The notes under the pieces are model-generated. The model had not been told where the DNA came from, made no database searches, and was given only the letters and a program-made list of their open reading frames with translations. Source: Pseudo-nitzschia pungens (taxonomy: Eukaryota > Bacillariophyta > Bacillariophyceae > Bacillariales > Bacillariaceae). Taken from it: a stretch of 64,000 bases of DNA. The stretch lies in the NCBI GenBank assembly GCA_037355855.1, contig CM074762.1, forward strand, positions 3,968,001 through 4,032,000, in the 5' to 3' direction. The position numbers were made by a program, and so were the translations under genes. Shown here piece by piece: positions 57,301-64,000 of the stretch; the stretch's first letter is position 1; the number at the start of each line of letters is the position of its first letter.

Positions 57301-59717
57301 CACCCGACAATGATGACTCCACCGTTGCCACAGATCTTACCGGAACCATCGACCAGGATGAACTAGCCGACATTATGGAGGACTCGGGAGCTGACGAGCA
57401 TGGTGAGGACGCACAAGTAGAGGAGAATGCGAATGACCATGGTGAAATTGCTGTGGAGGAGTTGCATGAGGTTAGCAATCCAGAAAATGAGCTAAGCGCT
57501 GAAGACGCTGACACGGTATCTGATGACAACTCGTCCGTTGAATCGTCCAGCGTGGACGGGGAGAGCGGGCATACTCGTACCGAATATGACAATGAGAAAG
57601 AAAACGACACCAATGCATGTGACATGCCTACTGAACCGACACGCGGCGACGAGACCGACGAGGCAGCCGACAGCTCTGATCACCCGGATGTGTCGGAATA
57701 CAACCACAGCAATACAGCAACAGACTCCATAACTAGCAGCAACAGGGGCGACACCAGTATCAGTACGGGCATGACGCTCAGACCTAGAGTAACCCGCGGG
57801 CACAACAAGTTTGGTTCCGACGATGGGTTCGAGTCTAACGTACACCACCGGGTACACGTATCACACCATTCAAATGTGTTCACCGGGGGCCTGGGACGTG
57901 CCGTTAAACGCCTGGAGACGCAACACGCACATTATGTGTTCATCTCAAACGCAATTGCATCCTATAACAACATTGATGCCTCGCTCGTTACCAAGCAATA
58001 TGGGGTAAAGGCCGGGCTGAAACTGTTTGGCACCGCCGGTGTGGAGGCGGTGCTGACCGAACTGAAACAATTACACGAGCGGAAGGTTGTCCACCCGGTC
58101 AATGTTGGTGATTTGACACGGGAAGAGATCAAGCGTGCCCTCCCATATCTCATGTTCTTGAAGCGCAAAAGGTGTGGGAAGATCAAGGCCCGAGGATGTG
58201 CCGACGGGCGGACACAACGAGACTTTATCTCCCGGGAAGACACCTACTCGCCAACGGTATCGCTGCATGGCCTGATGTTGACCTGTCTAATCGATGCGAT
58301 TGAGGGGAGGGATGTGGCCACAGCAGACATCCCTGGAGCTTTCCTACAAACACCAATGCCAGAGGGGGAGGTGGTCCACATACGTTTCGATGGACCAATG
58401 GCTGAACTATTAGCCAGAATCGACCCTGAAGTCTACCGGAAGCACATGTTGGACCGTAAGGGACACAAGGTGCTCTACACCCAAGCCGACAAGGCTATAT
58501 ACGGGACTCTCAGAGCAGCCCTCTTGTTCTGGGAGCGCCTCTCAGGACAATTAGTGGAGTGGGGGTTCGAGCTGAACCCATATGACACATGTACTGCCAA
58601 TAAGATGATCAAGGGGAAGCAGTGCACTATTGTCTGGCACGTGGATGACCTGAAGATCTCCCACAAGGACCCCGAAGTAGTAACAGCAGTCTTAAATGAC
58701 CTCAACAAAGTGTTCGGCATTGGATCACCCCTCACAGTCACACGTGGGAAGATACACGACTACGTTGGAATGACCATTGACTACAGTGAAGAAGGGAGGG
58801 TGAAGTTCAGCATGTTTGACTATCTCGAAGGAATCATGAGTGAGCTGCCGGCGGACCTGTGTGAAACAAGAGTTATCCCCACACCAGCATCAGACCACCT
58901 ATTCAAGATGAACCCAGATGGGGAGAAGCTTGAGCGCCAGAGCGCTGAGACCTTCCACAAACATGTTGCCCAACTACTTTTTGCAAGCAAAAGGGCACGC
59001 CCTGACATCCAGACAGCCATTGCATTCCTCTGTACCCGTGTAGCCAGCCCAGACAAAGATGACTGGAAGAAGCTCCGGCGTGTAATGGGGTATGTGCGTG
59101 ACACAATCTTCCTGCCTTTGGTGTTAGGGTGGGACAACACCGGCAATGCCTACTGGTATGTTGATGCGTCCTTTGCAGTGCATTCAGATATGAAGAGCCA
59201 TACAGGCGGAGTTCTCACATTTGGGCAGGGGGCAGTACTCGCAATGTCCACAAAACAAAAGCTGAACACCAAGAGTTCAACGGAGGCAGAGCTTGTTGGG
59301 GTTGATGACACCCTACCATACAACCTATGGTGCCACTATTACCTTGAATGGCAAGGATATGTGGCGCAAGTAGACGAGAAAACGCCCGGCAATGGCGCCG
59401 ACAAACAATACTTAGGAAAACAAAACATACTCAATGAGGATAACACAAGTGCCATGAAACTGGAAATGAATGGTAAGTCATCCAGTACGAAGCGGACACG
59501 CCACATCAATATACGCTATTTCTTGATAACCGACCGGGTTAAGAAAGGAGAAATATCAATTCAATATTGCCCAACAGGGGAGATGTTGGCAGACTATTTC
59601 ACTAAACCCCTACAAGGATCCCTGTTTAGGAGGTTTAGAAACACGATCATGGGCATTAGTGACGCAGAATATATCTCATACCAGGAGGAATATGCCAAGA
59701 GAAAGGCAAATCAATAA
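54394..59717 (+). CDS. Copia gag-pol polyprotein, frame break near gag N-terminus
   Basis: From 54579 an open frame of 1712 codons runs to 59717. Upstream, the frame from ATG 54394 reads MKASSSMEQLNTRPGANSQNAN...GSPTDRKFTGLDQDEF and stops at TAA 54568-54570. A one-base shift there continues KGIVIDGSKSTQYDKLFEGL, so the true gag probably starts at 54394 and is interrupted by an indel. Otherwise translation would need a non-ATG start or a Met about 46 codons into the frame. Downstream: gag helices without a CCHC knuckle; protease (LLLDSQATCNCVSNPRLL, near codon 420); integrase core (VSIDIFTVNG, ISGDNEFN, ERDNRTCKERIR, about 630-730); acidic hinge; RT (VATADIPGAFLQTPM, IVWHVDDLKIS); RNase H (YWYVDASFAVHSDMKSHTGGVLTFG, SSTEAELVGVDD, RTRHINIRYFLI). 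Codon numbers count from 54579. Confidence 0.92.
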
Positions 59718-59766
59718 ATACAGTTCGCGAATATATGTTGATATATATCCACGAGCAGCAGGAGTG

Positions 59767-60002
59767 TGTTGGAAATGAGCCTCAAATAGACATTAGGCAT
59801 ATATGTAGGTATAGATGGTATGAGGATAATGACAATAGATCAGTGGTTAGTGACGCAGATCAGAACCAGCTCACACCAACCAGTCATGTCCGACCATAAA
59901 TCCACTCACCACAAGCACACTCATAATTTAATTACTTGTATCTAACCAACAGAGTTAATTGTGCTTTTTAAGGTTTTCGTAGATTTCCTGCTGAATTCAA
60001 CA
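59767..60002 (+). repeat. 3' LTR of the copia element
   Basis: 236 bases, the same as 54037-54272 except one base seen (59846 G). Followed by target-site copy CGGAG at 60003-60007. The purine-rich GAGCAGCAGGAGTG just before it may serve as polypurine tract. Confidence 0.95.
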
Positions 60003-60740
60003 CGGAGGAAGTAATCTTAAGATCTTACCGATACAACGCAAAATACAATGTTAAATTTTCACTACCGGTAGGGAAGCACAATGATGTTCTTTCCTTCTGT
60101 TGATAGGTTACGGTAAGTTTTCCAGGCTAGCACCATAATGTTTATGTAAATCACAAATGTATCGTAAGGTTTACGTTAAGATTTCCGTACGGGTATGTTG
60201 CACCTCCCAAACTGAAAGCGAAAAAAATTGTACCAGTCTATGAGAATGAAACATGATTGTTCCACATCCTTATTGGCTTCTCCCATATATTATTTCTAAA
60301 GGGAATGGGCTTATAATAATATTCTTTTGTTTTTCATCAATAAAAAATTATCGCCTATCGGTTATTGAATACTTAACCAAGATACTTTTCTGTCGAATTA
60401 TTATCAATTTTAAGCCACCGTCCCCATTTGCCATATGTCCATCGGAGTTTTTACGTTCCCGACAAAAATTCTGCTATCCAACAATTATTCTCTGATGCTT
60501 ATGCATTGGTTTTCTTGGAGGCGAACAGTTGGTTGTCGCATCTTCACCTTTTCCGTCGGAAGTGACTGTTGTTTGAAATGCGAGGGAAATGGAACTTTAT
60601 GCTGCGAGATACGAGCTGCGAGATGCACCGTAGAACAATGAATTTGCTTCACGGCTGACCGAAATAGAACATAGACAAGTAACGCGTCAAACTCAAACCG
60701 GGACACCATTTGTGAATCTGTACCATCGGAAGACTCTACA
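60003..60740. other. Intergenic right of the retrotransposon block
   Basis: No supported gene. GTTACGGTAAG, CGTAAGGTTTACG and TACCGGTAG-type motifs lie at 60060-60195, continuing the motif cluster left of the gypsy element; the transposons thus sit inside a motif-rich spacer. The promoter of the GAF-HPP gene should be at the right end. Confidence 0.5.
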
Positions 60741-62606
60741 ATGATCGACGAGAGCAAAGCAGAAGAAAAGATGGTGGTCCAACAGGGAATTGAATGCGAT
60801 GATAGATCTGAAGTTGGCTCCGACGACTCGGAAGACGTGGAAGAGATTTTCCCGAAATTCGGCAGGGAAAGCAATGCCGTTCTTGTCCATGAGGATGGGG
60901 ATGACGATGACGACGGTGAAGAGGAGGAAGAAGAAGACGACGACGACGATAGCGATATCGGCACCGACGCCGTGGCCACGCAAAATCGACGAGAAAGTTC
61001 CGAGTTCAGCAGCAGGAGACTCCAGAGGGAACTTGCCAAATTCACGGTCCTCGCCTCGACTCAAATCGAACAGAAGACTGACGACAGAATCATGAACCGT
61101 GTCTTGGAGGACGTCGGTTCGCACGGGTACGGACTGCTGGGTATTTCCGTGTGGCGGTTCGACGAAGAGGAAAGCTATCTCGTCCCTAGTGGCTGGTGGC
61201 TGAACCCGTCCATGCCGAAATCCAAGGCCCTCGACTGCCTCTTTGATTCCTCACGGGTCGATCACGTCTCGGAGAAGCCGGTTGCTCCGGGGGCAGATCT
61301 GGTGGGGCTCTTGTGGAATGAGGCTTCCGAGAATGACATGGTGCGGGTAACAAGAGGACCATCGATGATGAGTCGTCTTTCGTCAACCCGCTTTTCGTCG
61401 TCGACTCGCTTTTCGAATGTAACCCAACTAAGCAGACGAAACTCCTTTTACATGCCAAAGAGTTCGACCGATGACCGATCCAAACGTTCCTCTGGTTTTA
61501 CTCGGTCCTCCATCCGTCAACTATTCTCCCCCACGGCCGAAGAAGGCGAAGACGAAGACCTTTTGCGGAGAGAGATAGGTGTTCAATGGAGATGCATAAA
61601 ATCTCTTGTCAATGATCCGGATACCGCAAAAGGACCCCGCCTGGCATTGCTGGAAGAATCGGGCTTTCACCAGGCGGCCGGAATCACCTTCAGGAACGAT
61701 ATCTTCCGGGGAATTGTCCTTTACTACACTGGGAGCGATCCCGATCAAGAAACATTGGAGAGTCTGGCAAACACTCACTACCTGAAACAATCGGCGCAAA
61801 TGATCGGGAGTTGTTTCGCGATGGTGACCGCCAGAAGAGCCACCATCGGCCATAGAATCAAGCAGCGTTCATCTCAAACGAAGACGGAGAAGGTCGATGA
61901 CTCCAAAGAACACGCCACGAGGAGCAAGGATCGTTGTGCCTTGATGCCTCAAAGCGTCAAAAAGTTGGCAAAGAAAGTCCAGGGCGGGGGCATGCAAATC
62001 CCTCCGGCTCCTAATACAAGCCATGCAATGTGGACAGTATTTGGTTCGTTCTGTGGCTTGCTTGCAATGTCCTCCCTAAACCAATATTACCGGTACTTGT
62101 CGAAGGATGAGCTGTTTTTGGCCCTTCCACCTTTCGGAGCTCTCATGACGCTCCAATTTGGCTTGACAGCTGCTCCGGCCTCTCAACCCCGAAATGCTAT
62201 CTTGGGTCAGGCAGTGGCCGGAGCTGTTTCGTTGGTATTTACTTACATTCCGGAATCGATTCTTGCTGTTTGGCTTAGACAAGCCGTTGCACCGGCTGTT
62301 GCAATTGGAGTAATGGTGAAGTTTGGTTATACACATCCACCGGCGGGCGCTCAGGCGGTTATCTTTGCCGGTGGGAAATTCAACTGGGCATTGTACGGAA
62401 TCGTGCTTCTTTCGACAGTCATCTCTATCGTCCCGGCAATAATTATAAACAACTTGAGCGACAGGCGTCAATATCCAACCTATTGGTTTGTGGTTTCTGA
62501 AAAGCAGCGACAGCTTTTCAACAAGACAAAGCAATTGCTTGTTCCGTCGCCAAAAAGAAAATCATTTTCCTTTTCGTCATCGTCGTCAGATGATGATAAA
62601 GTATAA
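60741..62606 (+). CDS. HPP-domain membrane protein with N-terminal GAF-like domain
   Basis: A 621-residue single exon. It opens with an acidic head (EEEEEEDDDDDSD). About residues 90-370 form a GAF-like sensor domain: IMNRVLEDVGSHGYGLLGISVWRFDEEESYLVPSGWW, PVAPGADLVGLLWNEAS, a Ser/Arg-rich insert, then CIKSLVNDPDTAKGPRLALLEESGFHQAAGITFRNDIFRGIVLYYTG. The C-terminal part (about 429-575) is the HPP family: MWTVFGSFCGLLAMSSLNQYY, LFLALPPFGALMTLQFGLTAAPASQPRNAILGQAVAGAVSLVF, GYTHPPAGAQAVIFA with the name-giving HPP, then WALYGIVLLSTVISIVPAIIINNL. HPP proteins of plants and cyanobacteria are linked to nitrite transport into chloroplasts. No clear targeting leader is seen. I infer a sensor-regulated anion transporter; ligand and substrate are unknown. 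Confidence 0.85.
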   Translation: MIDESKAEEKMVVQQGIECDDRSEVGSDDSEDVEEIFPKFGRESNAVLVHEDGDDDDDGEEEEEEDDDDDSDIGTDAVATQNRRESSEFSSRRLQRELAKFTVLASTQIEQKTDDRIMNRVLEDVGSHGYGLLGISVWRFDEEESYLVPSGWWLNPSMPKSKALDCLFDSSRVDHVSEKPVAPGADLVGLLWNEASENDMVRVTRGPSMMSRLSSTRFSSSTRFSNVTQLSRRNSFYMPKSSTDDRSKRSSGFTRSSIRQLFSPTAEEGEDEDLLRREIGVQWRCIKSLVNDPDTAKGPRLALLEESGFHQAAGITFRNDIFRGIVLYYTGSDPDQETLESLANTHYLKQSAQMIGSCFAMVTARRATIGHRIKQRSSQTKTEKVDDSKEHATRSKDRCALMPQSVKKLAKKVQGGGMQIPPAPNTSHAMWTVFGSFCGLLAMSSLNQYYRYLSKDELFLALPPFGALMTLQFGLTAAPASQPRNAILGQAVAGAVSLVFTYIPESILAVWLRQAVAPAVAIGVMVKFGYTHPPAGAQAVIFAGGKFNWALYGIVLLSTVISIVPAIIINNLSDRRQYPTYWFVVSEKQRQLFNKTKQLLVPSPKRKSFSFSSSSSDDDKV

Positions 62607-64000
62607 AGATGATTAAAATGCAGGCAAATGGCACTAATTTACGTCGTAAAATTGAAGGATCATTCTACAAAGTATTATTGATCCGTGTTGTACTATGAAG
62701 TATCTGTTCTCTGGAAATCAAATAGCTTAAAAGAATAACTTTAAACATGTTGGAACAGATGCAACGTAGCGAACATGTGATTAAGGTGAAACACAATAGT
62801 TGTGTAATACTTTCGGATGAATTTCAAGTACTGGAAAAAAACTAGGTCGGTGCTGTCAGTGCCATGTTGCTTGGAAGAGTGTTGTACTCTTGATGTTTAC
62901 ATCAAATATCAGTCGTGGAGACTTGTCACAACTTCGCTGTGGGTAAGGGTTTGTCATCTTCAAGGAATTCGGTCAATAGAGAGAGAAACAAGAAGGGAGG
63001 CCTATACTATCAAATGTGTGGGGCAAGGGACAAAATGTTTAGTTTGCTTGCATCAGTAAACAATGTCACGAGCGTTCGACACGACAGACTCAAAGAAAGA
63101 GTAGGCCGATTCCTATATTACTCGACTGGTGCGTTTTTGGCTTAACTATGGCAGAGGAACATGATGTACATGGTGTAGCTCATGGTGATAGGAGCAATCC
63201 TCCATGGCAGTAAGAAAGCCGTTCATATTATCCAGTGCGATACTGCACTGAAAAACAGTGAAAATAAACATCGGTGTACAGGATTTCAGTTGAAGACATA
63301 CCTCCTGTGCTCGAAAGACTGCTGTAATCTATATCAGTTCGGGAGAATGATGGATAGTAGCTCATGCTCTAAACATGGGCGAACTCATGCTGTCTTCACG
63401 TTGCTACCGCGTAATACATCTGTACCATCGTTTTGTTGCATCGGTTGCCAAGAAAACCGAACTCCAACGCAATCTCGACAATTACCGAACAAAATGTTGC
63501 GGGTGGTCAGTGTTCCATTGATTATCTGGGGTGTCGAACGAAATCAGAGAGGTTGATAGAATATTGATGTGAGAAGGTTGAACAGAAAAGTCGTTCTCCG
63601 TTGAAAGAACGCTATGGAATCCTCGGAGAATACAAACCTAAAATGTTGTGTCGATCACGATTATTCCGATAATATACAAGTTTCTTTCGTCATTGGAGAC
63701 CAGCCAGTTTTCTAGCGCCCGGAGACGTTCAAAAGCATGGTAATTTCAGCATTCATATCATCTGATAACACAAGCGAATAATATGCTTACAAAGTTATTT
63801 CCGTGTTGCGGAATAAAGACCTGGGACTTCTGTACTATCATTCGGTTGTCTGACAAGACAAAGTTTTTGGACTAGTGAAGAACGTGGAAAAAGTTCAAAT
63901 TGCGGGTAGAATGTCAGTCAAGGAGCTCACAAACATTGGCAGTGGAGAGTGGTAATACAATCTTTCAAGTTTCTCTCACATAATACATGCGTTTTTTGTC
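62607..64000. other. Right-end region, no supported gene
   Basis: About 1.4 kb with only short open frames (for example 62817-63145 and 63182-63556) lacking family features. A gene beyond the right edge may have its promoter here. Confidence 0.45.

Larger units (their letters stand above)
54037..60002 (+). mobile_element. Complete Ty1/copia (CoDi-like) LTR retrotransposon
   Basis: The 5966-base element has 236-base LTRs (54037-54272 and 59767-60002) running TGTTGG...CAACA, with one mismatch seen (T at 54116 against G at 59846). The 5-bp target duplication is CGGAG (54032-54036 and 60003-60007). A single long gag-pol frame encodes protease, integrase, RT and RNase H in copia order. Only 17 bases of host DNA separate it from the gypsy element. 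The RT active site reads HVDD in place of YVDD and the protease DSQAT in place of DSGAT, changes in line with diatom CoDi elements as I know them. Directly after the 5' LTR there is no standard tRNA primer site; instead there is an 18-base complement to the LTR itself. Confidence 0.95.

Overview
The window looks like nuclear DNA of a diatom, probably a raphid pennate. The reasons are a diatom-specific type of cyclin, a CoDi-like Ty1/copia element and a Ty3/gypsy element, few short GT-AG introns, secretory leaders of the kind that begin heterokont plastid-targeting sequences, and eukaryotic housekeeping genes throughout. The species cannot be named from sequence alone.

Layout. 0.6-5.8 kb: NAP1-type histone chaperone, molybdopterin synthase large subunit (frame broken by one base), RFT1. 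6.7-7.5 kb: acidic ANP32-tail-like protein on the minus strand. 9.4-11.4 kb: membrane-anchored coiled-coil protein with a histone-H1-like Lys/Ala/Pro tail. 11.5-15.4 kb (minus): VPS11. It is divergent from an SNF1/AMPK catalytic subunit at 16.3-19.0 kb. 19.6-21.7 kb (minus): PEX5 with several frame breaks. 22.5-24.1 kb: FAM173-type lysine methyltransferase. 24.7-25.4 kb (minus): small targeted RRM-like protein. 26.4-30.3 kb: AP-3 delta. 31.7-35.8 kb: FGAM synthase (purine synthesis). 35.8-38.6 kb: gene-poor. 38.7-39.9 kb: cyclin. 41.1-43.1 kb: UBA-UAS-UIM-UBX protein. 43.5-43.8 kb (minus): complex I B12-like subunit. 44.6-46.6 kb: branched-chain keto acid dehydrogenase E1 alpha. About 47.0-47.15 kb: relic of an FAD oxidoreductase.

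48.2-60.0 kb is a retrotransposon block: a complete Ty3/gypsy element on the minus strand, with identical LTRs and a 5-bp target duplication, and 17 bp further on a complete Ty1/copia element on the plus strand, with LTRs differing at one base and its own 5-bp duplication. 60.7-62.6 kb: a GAF-like domain fused to an HPP membrane domain. The rest is intergenic.

There is no operon logic; the genes are independent housekeeping and regulatory loci. Trafficking genes are prominent (VPS11, AP-3 delta, PEX5, RFT1, UBX). The most unusual signals are a possible self-priming structure in the copia element, an in-frame UGA directly between gag and pol in the gypsy element, the H1-like membrane protein, the GAF-HPP fusion, and a dispersed intergenic family of short TAACCTTAC/GTAAGGTTA palindromes. 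Several conserved genes carry single-base frame breaks, which may be assembly errors.
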